Shown in pieces: positions 55,615 through 64,000 of a stretch of DNA of 64,000 nt. Position 1 is the stretch's first letter. The number at the start of each line of letters is the position of its first letter. This DNA comes from Paenibacillus xylanexedens. Lineage in GTDB: Bacteria > Bacillota > Bacilli > Paenibacillales > Paenibacillaceae. Where the stretch lies: the NCBI RefSeq assembly GCF_007680605.1, contig NZ_VEIO01000009.1:62001-126000 (forward strand), given 5' to 3'. The translations under genes and the position numbers were made by a program. The notes under the pieces are model-generated. The model was given only the letters and a program-made list of their open reading frames with translations. It did no database searches and was not told where the DNA came from.

Positions 55615-58600
55615 TTAGAGTTCAGTCCACTTTGCATACAATGTGATATTTTGTGATCTCGGTTGACTCCCGAATACAAAGGCACCGGTTAAAGCTTCAT
55701 TTCTATACCAACCGTCGAATACAAACCCTGGCCGTACCGGAGGTTCAGGTTCTTCAACTAGATCTGTACCTTTGAGGATGTAGGTACTCACTTCAGAACC
55801 CCCATTTGACTCGAACGTCACCGTGTAGGCAAGACCCCATTTTACGGCCAACCAGAAGTTTTCTGTTACTGGCGTTGAGAAATCGTAATAGGGCAGATTT
55901 ACAGAGTTTTTGGTCCACCCATAAACCATTTGTCCAGGGTTTGATGGCATTTCAGATGTATCAGGTGGAGAAACCGTCTCCCCCTCTACCACGATTTTTT
56001 TGATCAATTGCTCTGGACCATTAGCGGCAACCCTGAAAGTTACCGTATATAAAGCCTTCCACTTTGCATACAACGTGATGTTTGATGTCACCGGCGTTGC
56101 AAAGTCATACACGGTGGTCAACCCTTCATCGCTGTACCAACCGCCAAACACATAACCTTCTCGTACCGGTTCGGCGGGGGTCGCAACTAAACTTCCTTCG
56201 ACCAACGTCTTCGGATCGACTACCGATGTCCCACCCTTAAGGTCGAAGTTTACTGTGAATAGAGGCGTCCATTTCGCATGCAACGTAACGTTTGTCGTCA
56301 CCGGCGATGCAAAATTGTAGACATCCGTTAAATCCTCATTGCTGTACCAACCGCCGAATACATAACCTGTCCGTGTTGGAGATGCAGGTGCCGTGGCCTT
56401 GGCATTGTATTCCATCGTCTGGGTATTGACTGCCGATCCGCCTTTACTGTCGAAGCTTACGGTGAACATAGGTGCCCACTTCGCGTACAGCGTAATAGGA
56501 CTTACGACTTGACTGCCGAAGTTGTATGCGTTCGTCAAGGTCGTATCGGTATACCAGCCTTTAAATACGTAACCCTCCCTCGTTGGCATTGAAGGAACCT
56601 TGGCCGATTCTTTATAATTCACGGATTGACTGCTTACCTTGGTTCCATCACTCATAAAGATTACCTCATATTTATTCGTTTGCCACGCCGTGTATAAGTC
56701 ATGATTCCGTGTGATCGGTGTTGTGAAATCAAATGCCTTGCTTGGTGTATCTTTATCTCTCCAATACAGGAAGGTATATCCTTCTCTTGGTTCTGGTTCA
56801 AATGACTCTGCCACGCCACCTTCTTTCACCCTCTGCTGTTGTAACAGCGCAGCACTCGTCTCGTAGAATCGCACTGTATACTCATTTTTTTGAGCAATGG
56901 TCCATTTTGCATACAATGTAATATTACCTTTCACGATTTCGGTCGTGAAGTTATAACCTTTAGTCAGGCCTGTATCGCTAAACCAACCTGCGAACACATA
57001 TCCCTCACGTGTTGGCGATTTTGGTGCTGTTGCTTTCTCTCCTCCGTAAACCGTCTGGTCAGGAACCATCGATCCCTCATTACTGTCGAAGCTAATCGTG
57101 TAACTGCTCATCCATTTCGCGTACAGCGTAGTCGGGCTCACAACTGGCATCGCAAAATTGTAAGGCTTCGTTAAAGCACTGTCGCTGTACCAGCCTCCGA
57201 ATGTATAATCTTTCCGGGTTGGAGACTCTGGTTCACTTGCCATTGCACCATAATCCAACATTTGATCAGGCACTTCCTCCGCTCCGCCATTACTATTGAA
57301 GCTGACGATGTATTGTTCGATGTCCCACTTCGCCGTATACTCGATATCCTGCGCAGGCATCGTTGCTTGAGGGACAGGCGACCATCCTTTGAATTGATGG
57401 CCTTGCCAGATCGGATCACCAATATGGATTGAAGTCGTTGATCCATAAGGTACGTTGTCGACTACCTTTTTAGGTGTGCTTTGATCTTTATAATCCATTG
57501 TCAGCTTATACATATTACGCTTGTAGTACACTCGTAGAACCGTTGTACCGTTACCCACAATGTTGGCTTCCAGCACAGTACCCGGGAACGCTGTGTCTAC
57601 AGTGAACCCTTCGTAAGACTTGATGGATTCGACAGGCAATATTGCCTTGGTATCGGTTGTACCGTAACGCGTTTCCGTATCTGCAACCGTATACGTTGGC
57701 TGTCCAATATCCTGCTTCAGGTATACGACTTTGTAAGGCATGTCATCCTTGGCTGTCCACTTGGCCGTAAAGGTCGTAGATTCTGCCGGCATCGTAGTTG
57801 GCATATAAGGTGACCATCCTGCAAATTTATATCCCTGTCTTGTTGGCACCGGAATTCGACTCACGATATTCGTATAGATCAAGTCGGTGATTTGCTTTTC
57901 TGAAGCACCCTCATAACCTAATTTGAACGTCGCCGTCTTACTGATTGGCTTAAAGTTAACGTTCAAAATCGTTGAACCGTCTCCCTTAATAATCCCTTGT
58001 GTCGTCCCCTCCATATAACCGCGATCCTTGTATCGGTCAGAGGTGATACGAGCAAGTTCATTGGTTGTGCCTGTCTGCATTTCCCAATCTGCGAGTGTAG
58101 GCGATTTACCAGGGTTTGGATCCATCAAATAATAATTAACTCTATACCGTGTATCGGTGTTCACCTTCCAATGGGCATACAGGTAGGATAACCCTGCAGG
58201 CATCCGATTCGGAATGTCTACTTTGGTACCCCCATCTCTAGCCGTATACCAGCCATCGAACGTGTATCCTGGATTTTCAGGGATTCTGTTTTTCACCGTG
58301 AGTACCGCATTAAAGGCCGCAGTTACGGTCTCGGTTGGTTCTCCATTCATTGGATTGAATTGGATCGAAATGTCCCCATCTTTATTCTTGATCCAGTTCA
58401 ATGGAATGGTGCGCTTGATCGCAGTGGGCTTGAATGATAGAGGTGCTGCCTTCCAAGTAATGACCAGCATCCCCGTACTTGATTGTTTTCTCCAGTCTTT
58501 CACACTAATCTGCTTCTTCTCCGGGTTATAGATGAAATCGCCGCTAATTTGAATGTCAAAATGCGAAATATCAAATATTTCCTGGATGTCCATACCTGTT

Positions 58601-61600
58601 TTCAGATCGAAACCTTTCATCTTGAGCCATGACTGCGGCAAATCGATAATACTGGCCCCGTCAGGCCCTCCCCTAAAGATCACACCAAGCTCATCATCCT
58701 GTGGGTAGGCAAAGTCCTCGATGCTTTCTTGCATTCCAGCTGTATATAGCGGCCATGTATTCTCATAGAGTGGAAGGCTATCTTCAAGCATCCCATCACC
58801 CAATTGAGCACCTATTTCAACTTCCAAATAAATTCCAATTTCTATGAACAAGGCACCTAACGTTTTGCTGGTCTGTACCCCGCTCACATTCTTCAACTGA
58901 TAGTAGAAAAAACCCCATAGATTCACATACACCCCGGGTTCAACGGCGAGCCCGATGCTGTTCAAATCAACACTGCCAATCCCTGCTTTGAGCTCCATAT
59001 GAATACCGGCTCGTAGGCCTATCGTGCCCATGACATAGAAGGTAAACTGGTAGTCGCCGTCTCCCGGTAAGCTTACCGTATTGCTTGATCCGCCGAAACT
59101 TAATATACGCAAAGTCACCGAATAACGCTTCGCGCTTTTATAATAGAAATCCGCTCCAATGGACAGATTTACTTGAGCGCTGACGACAAACTCTGCTTCG
59201 AATTTGACTTCGATGATTCCGTAAGCCACTCGCTTGCTTTTTTCAATGAGCGTCTTCTTGATTAGCGTTACCCATTCCGTCTCATCCTCCAGCATCTCTT
59301 GATACTGTTCCTTCAGCTTCTCCTCATCTAAAGAAGAATCGTCACCATCACCATCCATGATAGCTTTGATTTCGGTTGCAATATCTCGTACTTGACCTAA
59401 CTTGCCTGACGTTTTGGCATCCAACCAGTTGTCTAATGCCGCTTCCAACTTGTCGACTTCAACAAAACCCATCTCTGCGGTAATGTTAATGCCGGTATAA
59501 CTGTAGGCATCGAGATTCGCGGTAATCACATAATCATCAATGCTGTACCAGTAAGGAATCCCCCATGCTGTAAGCCAGTGACCTTGCATATCGCCATTAA
59601 TACCCAGATCCAGTGCGATCTCTTGAACAAAAGCACCTGTCATATGAATGACGAGATCATGATCTTCACTTGCATCTACGACAATATCAGCACTCACTTG
59701 CAAGGTTGCGCTCACACCGGAGCTTCGGCCATTAATATGTTTCAACTGTGTGCCTAGCGACGCATTAACTTGCAGATTCTCTACCCTTACCCGACTATTT
59801 TTACCTGAAGAGGACTGCGCTTTAATCTGCTGGATGCCCTTCAGTTCTTCCGTTTCCATTGCCAAATTGGAAAGATAATCTGCAGCTTTATTGACGAAAC
59901 CACTGGCGGTCGCTTGCTGCTCGATCTGCTTTTCAATTTGCGAGATTTGTTTGTCCGATAAAAGATCGTCTCCGTCAATGGCCTGCTTCTGATAGATATT
60001 AAAAGCATTCTGGATGTCTTCTAGCGTGACATCCTTATACGTGATTATATCCATCTCTGCCGCAGATGTTATCGATGTAATGCGCCCATAATGAGTAACC
60101 TCGGAACCTTCTGCGGCGAACTTGCCATTATAAAATCCGATAAAATCGCCCACATCTACGGTGGTCAGCTCGTTCAATCCAAAAGGTTTATACAGGCTGT
60201 CGCTATAATTCATAGCCGTGTGCTCAATCGTGATAGAGTTGTTGTCTGGATCACCATCTGTATCCGCCTCTATGCTAACCGGTAATACATCTGGTCTGAA
60301 CACCACTTGATCGGCACTGGCTCGTCCATATGTATAGACCGTGCCATTCACCGCTGTAATTTGAATATAGGCAACATCCCCATTATCTGCATCGGTCGTT
60401 TCTGCCGTACGCAAATCAGGACGCAGTCCCTGGTAAATTGCAACGGTATCGCCAACTTGAATCGGGGTACTGCCGTCATACTTAAACGTACCGTTGCTTG
60501 CATTCGCTTTTCCAAGTGAATTCTCGCTACCACCTACTGTTGTAGTAATCACTGGAATTGCGGGCGAACCTACCTCCGCGCCATTCAACATCATATCCGT
60601 GACTTCTTGGAAATCCAGATAGATCATATTCGCATTAAGCGGAACGTTCATGGCTTCTCGCTTGGCAACACTAAACACATAAATACTTGTGCTTGCGTCC
60701 TGGCCCTGGAAGGACAAGTTCTCATCCGTCAACGTCAGCTGATACGTGTTACCTTCAACAAACTTGCCGTCTTCAGCAGCGGAAGCGACGGTGAAAAGAC
60801 CGTTCCCTCCCGTGACTGTAACTCCTGCAAAATCCGGATTCGCCGTGTCAATGAACGTTAGTCCAGCTTTGACTTCTGTTGCTGACAAATTGCCCGAGGC
60901 ATCTTGCAGCGTGATAGTGAAGTCCGGCTTCACATTCAAGACAGAGTAACTCGGCGTGCGCTGTACGGCATTTTCCACGCTATCTGTATATTTGGCATAC
61001 AGTTTGGTATCGGCAGTTACCGTGCTTCCTTCCGCGAAGATGGAAGAGAGATCACTTTCGGTAAACCAACCTTGGAAGATGTAACCTTCCTTGATAGGGA
61101 CAGGCAGATTGGTTAGCTTTTCGTTACTGCGGACTGTCTGCGCTTTAACTGCCGTACCTCCGTTGCTATTGAAAGTAAGTGTATATATCTTATTATCGGT
61201 GCTGCCGTTTCCTCCTGGTGTTTCACCACCATTGTTACCTCCAGGCGTTCCGCCACCATCGTTGCCTCCCGGTGTTCCACTACCACCATTGTTGTCACTA
61301 GGAGTTCCTCCACCCCCTCCGCCGCCACTGCCACCATTGTTACCTCCAGGGCTTGGCGTTGGATTTGGACTTGGCGTCACCGTCGGTGTTGGTTGTGGAG
61401 TCGGTGTTACTACCGGCGTTGGTGTCGGGGTAACCGTTGATGGATTCTGACTTTTCCACGCCTCCACAACCGCATTGTTGCGCATGAACAGAACCGCCGC
61501 TTCCGCACGAGAAGCTTGCACACCCGGGTTAAAATTTCCTTTTTCGTCGCCCGTGAACACGCCCGCTTGCCAGAGCTTCACAACGGCTTCTGCTGCCCAA

Positions 61601-62175
61601 GGAGAAACTTTAGCGAGATCGGCGGGTTTTGTCGTGATCGAATTGCCTGTCTGATAAGGAATCTTTTCACTTTCCAAATACCGCAACGTCATTGTTGCCA
61701 TTTGTTCTCGGGATACGGTGGCATCCGGCGAATATTTACCTGCGCCTGTACCGTCGGTAATGCCTTTCTGCACTGCCCATTCAATGTATGGCGCATACCA
61801 ACTACCCACCTGAACATCGGCAAAGCTTGAAGTAGAATACGCCCCTGTATCTACTCCGGCCATCCGTCCGAGTGCGGTAACGTACATGGCACGTGTCATT
61901 GTGCCTTTAGGCGAGAAGGTGCTGGCGGTCGTACCGCTAAATATCCCCTTCTCTTGTACTAGGATGATTGCATCATAGAACCAATCTGTTGGACTCACAT
62001 CCTGGAATTCACTAGATTTGGTTACTGTTGTCTGCTGCATTGGCAAGTCTGCTGCTGCCACTGATTGCTCTGGCAGTACAGGAAACGCAGTCATGACTAA
62101 GCTAATGATTAGCAACCACACCAGCATCCGCCAGCTTACCTTCCACCCTTGTCTTTGTACTTTCTTCACTTTCAT
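55615..62175 (-). CDS. Giant SLH-domain surface protein with Listeria-Bacteroides (InlB B) repeats
   Basis: 2186 residues. Signal peptide at about 15-41 (WRMLVWLLIISLVMTAFPVLP). Three SLH domains follow (about 57-105, 117-167 and 182-230; FQDVSPTDWFYDAI, FADVQVGSWYAPYI, SPWAAEAVVKLWQ), which bind the secondary cell-wall polymer. Then comes a Thr-Pro linker and a Gly/Asn-rich linker (about 243-327), a first B-repeat, a large beta-rich central part with no known motif (about 400-1390), two MucBP-like units among more B-repeats, and eight tandem B-repeats to the C-terminus (GYVFxGWYSD ... ITLYAKW). It is attached to the surface non-covalently. A role as adhesin or extracellular scaffold is likely. 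The leader on its 5' side may be structured. Confidence 0.9.
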   Translation of the reverse strand: MKVKKVQRQGWKVSWRMLVWLLIISLVMTAFPVLPEQSVAAADLPMQQTTVTKSSEFQDVSPTDWFYDAIILVQEKGIFSGTTASTFSPKGTMTRAMYVTALGRMAGVDTGAYSTSSFADVQVGSWYAPYIEWAVQKGITDGTGAGKYSPDATVSREQMATMTLRYLESEKIPYQTGNSITTKPADLAKVSPWAAEAVVKLWQAGVFTGDEKGNFNPGVQASRAEAAVLFMRNNAVVEAWKSQNPSTVTPTPTPVVTPTPQPTPTVTPSPNPTPSPGGNNGGSGGGGGGGTPSDNNGGSGTPGGNDGGGTPGGNNGGETPGGNGSTDNKIYTLTFNSNGGTAVKAQTVRSNEKLTNLPVPIKEGYIFQGWFTESDLSSIFAEGSTVTADTKLYAKYTDSVENAVQRTPSYSVLNVKPDFTITLQDASGNLSATEVKAGLTFIDTANPDFAGVTVTGGNGLFTVASAAEDGKFVEGNTYQLTLTDENLSFQGQDASTSIYVFSVAKREAMNVPLNANMIYLDFQEVTDMMLNGAEVGSPAIPVITTTVGGSENSLGKANASNGTFKYDGSTPIQVGDTVAIYQGLRPDLRTAETTDADNGDVAYIQITAVNGTVYTYGRASADQVVFRPDVLPVSIEADTDGDPDNNSITIEHTAMNYSDSLYKPFGLNELTTVDVGDFIGFYNGKFAAEGSEVTHYGRITSITSAAEMDIITYKDVTLEDIQNAFNIYQKQAIDGDDLLSDKQISQIEKQIEQQATASGFVNKAADYLSNLAMETEELKGIQQIKAQSSSGKNSRVRVENLQVNASLGTQLKHINGRSSGVSATLQVSADIVVDASEDHDLVIHMTGAFVQEIALDLGINGDMQGHWLTAWGIPYWYSIDDYVITANLDAYSYTGINITAEMGFVEVDKLEAALDNWLDAKTSGKLGQVRDIATEIKAIMDGDGDDSSLDEEKLKEQYQEMLEDETEWVTLIKKTLIEKSKRVAYGIIEVKFEAEFVVSAQVNLSIGADFYYKSAKRYSVTLRILSFGGSSNTVSLPGDGDYQFTFYVMGTIGLRAGIHMELKAGIGSVDLNSIGLAVEPGVYVNLWGFFYYQLKNVSGVQTSKTLGALFIEIGIYLEVEIGAQLGDGMLEDSLPLYENTWPLYTAGMQESIEDFAYPQDDELGVIFRGGPDGASIIDLPQSWLKMKGFDLKTGMDIQEIFDISHFDIQISGDFIYNPEKKQISVKDWRKQSSTGMLVITWKAAPLSFKPTAIKRTIPLNWIKNKDGDISIQFNPMNGEPTETVTAAFNAVLTVKNRIPENPGYTFDGWYTARDGGTKVDIPNRMPAGLSYLYAHWKVNTDTRYRVNYYLMDPNPGKSPTLADWEMQTGTTNELARITSDRYKDRGYMEGTTQGIIKGDGSTILNVNFKPISKTATFKLGYEGASEKQITDLIYTNIVSRIPVPTRQGYKFAGWSPYMPTTMPAESTTFTAKWTAKDDMPYKVVYLKQDIGQPTYTVADTETRYGTTDTKAILPVESIKSYEGFTVDTAFPGTVLEANIVGNGTTVLRVYYKRNMYKLTMDYKDQSTPKKVVDNVPYGSTTSIHIGDPIWQGHQFKGWSPVPQATMPAQDIEYTAKWDIEQYIVSFNSNGGAEEVPDQMLDYGAMASEPESPTRKDYTFGGWYSDSALTKPYNFAMPVVSPTTLYAKWMSSYTISFDSNEGSMVPDQTVYGGEKATAPKSPTREGYVFAGWFSDTGLTKGYNFTTEIVKGNITLYAKWTIAQKNEYTVRFYETSAALLQQQRVKEGGVAESFEPEPREGYTFLYWRDKDTPSKAFDFTTPITRNHDLYTAWQTNKYEVIFMSDGTKVSSQSVNYKESAKVPSMPTREGYVFKGWYTDTTLTNAYNFGSQVVSPITLYAKWAPMFTVSFDSKGGSAVNTQTMEYNAKATAPASPTRTGYVFGGWYSNEDLTDVYNFASPVTTNVTLHAKWTPLFTVNFDLKGGTSVVDPKTLVEGSLVATPAEPVREGYVFGGWYSDEGLTTVYDFATPVTSNITLYAKWKALYTVTFRVAANGPEQLIKKIVVEGETVSPPDTSEMPSNPGQMVYGWTKNSVNLPYYDFSTPVTENFWLAVKWGLAYTVTFESNGGSEVSTYILKGTDLVEEPEPPVRPGFVFDGWYRNEALTGAFVFGSQPRSQNITLYAKWTEL
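55618..57325 (-). repeat. Eight tandem B-repeat coding units
   Basis: Eight units of about 213 bases (71 residues), each ending near LYAKW, make up the last quarter of the SLH gene. They have diverged from one another at DNA level, the two at about 56.1-56.5 kb being most alike. Confidence 0.8.
61195..61445 (-). repeat. Low-complexity linker (Thr-Pro then Gly-rich) in the SLH gene
   Basis: Simple-sequence DNA encoding PTPTP-type and GGNNGG/GTPGGN-type repeats between the SLH domains and the first B-repeat. Such tracts are prone to length variation. Confidence 0.8.
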
Positions 62176-62470
62176 TCATCCCTTCTATGTATAGATCAGA
62201 CTTTAAAAAAACTCTGAGGAATCCCTCTATCGCAAAATTACAGTACTCTACCGCTGTCTAACCGACCTCTGACCAAGCAGATCAACCTTCCTCTAGAATC
62301 ACTGGAAACCGCAGGAACCTCAGGGAGTCCTTGCATATTGCGGAGTAAGTGCTTCAAGCAAGTCAGTACGGCTTCCACGAAGCTACTAACTCTATGGATT
62401 GGAGTTGTTAAGCCACCTTTGTTCTCCATCGAATGGTGGCCCGACACTAGCGAATCATGTCGTTTTTCTT
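62176..62470 (-). other. Long, possibly structured leader of the SLH gene, or decayed element
   Basis: No gene is found here. On the minus strand three hairpins follow each other: GCCACC/GGTGGC (62412-62440), AACTC/GAGTT (62388-62406) and GCTTC/GAAGC (62371-62383). The sequence has richer, less AT-biased composition than the gap to its right and is full of stops in all frames. I could not match it to a known riboswitch, T-box or intron. It may be a long 5' untranslated region, an RNA gene, or a remnant of a mobile element. Confidence 0.4.
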
Positions 62471-62621
62471 CCGTATTTTAGCATGCGGGATGGGACCTTT
62501 GGTGGATTGTAAAGAAAACTTTAAGTTTGATCAGAATCAGCGATGTGTGGCGTATTGGGTTTATAGATCGTTGTAGCTTGGAGAATTTGCGGGTCAATGG
62601 TTCGAATACTTCAGGCATCAA

Positions 62622-62671
62622 AAAAAGTCGAGGAACTAAAAAATGAACACCTTAGTTTTGCTCGACTTTTT
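62622..62671. terminator. Orphan intrinsic terminator
   Basis: AAAAAGTCGAG (62622-62632) and CTCGACTTTTT (62661-62671), with an inner AACTAA/TTAGTT stem. No gene ends here on either strand. Confidence 0.75.
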
Positions 62672-62752
62672 GATAAAATGATATAGTTCAAAATTTAATA
62701 GATGGGATTAATCTCACGGGTAAGATCGATTAGTTTAATGGCAAATAAAAAA

Positions 62753-62772
62753 GGAGATCTGTATAGACCTCC
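62753..62772 (-). terminator. Orphan minus-strand terminator
   Basis: GGAGATCT/AGACCTCC with a 4-base loop and one mismatch. On the minus strand it is followed by TTTTTTATTTG. The gene to its right is on the plus strand, so it terminates nothing visible. Confidence 0.5.
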
Positions 62773-62876
62773 CTAATACTATTTTACCACAAGGGTAGAA
62801 ATACTATAAGACTTGTTTTCCCAATAAATTCCTATATGATAAAAGATACAAATTGAGGAGCTTGGAGGATAAATCA

Positions 62877-63857
62877 TTGCGAACTCTCGAAAGCAAAATT
62901 CATGATTTCTTTACATCTTTGGAAAAGGATGAAGAATACAGTGGTAGTGTGTTGATCTCTAAGGATGACAAAATTTGGTTTAATCGTGGATATAACTATG
63001 CCAATCGTGAGCACCAAGTAAAGAATACACCAGAGACCAAGTTCAGGATTGGGTCGATAACTAAGCAGTTCACGGCAATGGCTATCATGATGCTTCAAGA
63101 GCAAGGTGAATTAAACGTACTGGATAAGGTCTCAAAGTTCATACCCTCATATAAATACGGTGATCAGATTCAATTGCATCATTTATTAACACATTCATCT
63201 GGGATTCCCAATATCACACAACTTCCTAATATTAAAGAATTAATGAAGCAACCCACGACAACTCAGAAAACAGTTCATTTAATCACAGACTTGCACCCTG
63301 AGTTTGTTCCAAATACTACATTCCAATATAGTAATTCAGGTTATATTTTACTGGCGTACATTATAGAAAAGATGACAGGACTTACTTATGAACAATTTTT
63401 AAGTAATCACATCTTTTCTCCCCTGGGTATGAATAATTCTGGATGCGATAACCATGGAAAAGTTATACCTAACAGGGCGCAGGGCTATGAATACGATAAT
63501 GATATCGTTAATGCAGCGTATATTGATATGAGTTTTCCCATTGGTGGTGGAAATCTTTATTCTACAACGGAAGATCTATTCAAGTGGGACCGGTCATTGT
63601 ACACAGAGAGATTAGTCACAAGGGAAAGCCTCAACATAATATTCACTGCCCATGACTTTGGATACGGTTATGGTTGGTTTATAGATGAAGATGAGCATCG
63701 GAGAAGAGTCTATCATGGCGGCGGTATTGTTGGATTCAAAAATGAGATCGTCCGTTATGTCGATGACAGGATTACAATCATCATGCTGAACAATTTATCA
63801 ACGACCAATGTGGAACGGATTAGAATGGATCTAACCAAAATGATTTTCCAAGAATAG
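62877..63857 (+). CDS. Serine hydrolase of the beta-lactamase/PBP4* family, cytoplasmic
   Basis: 326 residues from a TTG at 62877. TTGGAGG lies 8 bases before it, whereas an upstream TTG at 62853 has no such site. Active-site motifs of class C-like serine hydrolases: Ser60-x-x-Lys63 (SITK), the YSN triad (FQYSNSGY), LLTHSSGIP, and HGGG in place of KTG. There is no signal peptide, unlike secreted penicillin-binding relatives, so it probably acts as an esterase or amidase inside the cell. It is a single gene, ending in a hairpin. Confidence 0.88.
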   Translation: MRTLESKIHDFFTSLEKDEEYSGSVLISKDDKIWFNRGYNYANREHQVKNTPETKFRIGSITKQFTAMAIMMLQEQGELNVLDKVSKFIPSYKYGDQIQLHHLLTHSSGIPNITQLPNIKELMKQPTTTQKTVHLITDLHPEFVPNTTFQYSNSGYILLAYIIEKMTGLTYEQFLSNHIFSPLGMNNSGCDNHGKVIPNRAQGYEYDNDIVNAAYIDMSFPIGGGNLYSTTEDLFKWDRSLYTERLVTRESLNIIFTAHDFGYGYGWFIDEDEHRRRVYHGGGIVGFKNEIVRYVDDRITIIMLNNLSTTNVERIRMDLTKMIFQE

Positions 63858-63887
63858 ATGTAGCACGAGAATAGTCCCAACAAATAA

Positions 63888-63908
63888 AGAGGGGTTCAGC
63901 GCCCCTCT
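63888..63908 (+). terminator. Stem-loop after the serine hydrolase gene
   Basis: AGAGGGG (63888-63894) and CCCCTCT (63902-63908) with a 7-base loop. The U tract is poor. The remaining bases to the window end show no gene. Confidence 0.6.
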
Positions 63909-64000
63909 CTAGATTTCCAAGTTACTTACCTGCAAAACATATTGATATCATCCAATGCGGAATCAGCATGCCCTCTAACCAATGAACTCTCATCTTCTAA

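Noticed and set aside
55618-57325. CRISPR array or DNA satellite
   Set aside because: The regular 213-base spacing is explained by tandem protein repeats in an intact reading frame, and the units are diverged at DNA level.
62238-62447. 69-residue minus-strand reading frame
   Set aside because: No ribosome site, no recognisable protein pattern, and it overlaps the hairpin-rich stretch. Other frames are full of stops.
62176-62470. T-box, c-di-GMP or c-di-AMP riboswitch, or group II intron end
   Set aside because: The conserved T-box sequence with antiterminator, the GEMM core and intron domain motifs are not present in either strand.

Overview
The window looks like chromosome from a Paenibacillus-type Firmicute. 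The basis is strong GGAGG-type ribosome sites with many GTG/TTG starts, moderate GC, kinases of the 7TMR-DISM type, a receiver-BTAD regulator, an S-layer-homology (SLH) surface protein with Listeria-Bacteroides repeats, a DUF4317 protein and an SF0329-family protein. I saw no tRNA, rRNA, CRISPR array, integrase or intact transposase.

Layout. 1-8.6 kb (minus): a three-gene exported cluster (trypsin-like protease, a 1720-residue Ig-like protein, and a third large secreted protein cut by the window edge). It diverges from a kinase with two catalytic cores and its receiver-BTAD partner (8.8-13.1 kb). 13.2-14.4: DUF4317 protein. 14.6-18.3: an AT-rich island with an ATPase/HNH nuclease pair resembling Septu (PtuA/PtuB) defence, in which the ATPase carries an extra N-terminal region of about 394 residues. 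18.7-22.6: GH27 alpha-galactosidase, a small zinc-finger protein, an AraC regulator and a type-B carboxylesterase. 22.9-27.4: heterodimeric ABC exporter and divergent MerR regulator around a textbook MerR operator. 27.7-31.7: DUF4256 and a HEAT-like repeat protein. 31.9-35.0: OmpR-type two-component system divergent from a TVP38/TMEM64 membrane protein, with a palindromic box between them. 35.1-40.9: acetyltransferase, HemY-type oxidase, MetE-like protein, AlkZ-like glycosylase, SF0329 protein. 41.2-44.1: second 7TMR-DISM kinase and OmpR regulator. 44.3-46.2: tRNA-dihydrouridine synthase, a broken DinB gene and a 68-residue protein. 46.5-49.4 (minus): a second AT-rich ATPase/HNH pair, homologous to the first but without the extension. 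49.6-55.5: toroid-fold protein and UbiB-family kinase-like protein, acetyltransferase, membrane zinc-ribbon/LRR protein. 55.6-62.2: a 2186-residue SLH surface protein with about twelve B-repeats. 62.9-63.9: beta-lactamase-fold serine hydrolase.

How the genes fit together. The exported cluster and the SLH protein are envelope functions. Three two-component systems and the MerR/ABC exporter module suggest heavy investment in sensing envelope or drug stress. The most interesting signal is the presence, about 28 kb apart, of two divergent versions of the same ATPase-HNH module. Both are AT-rich, translationally coupled, and set without mobility genes between ordinary chromosomal genes. One of them has a large added domain that I cannot assign to any family.
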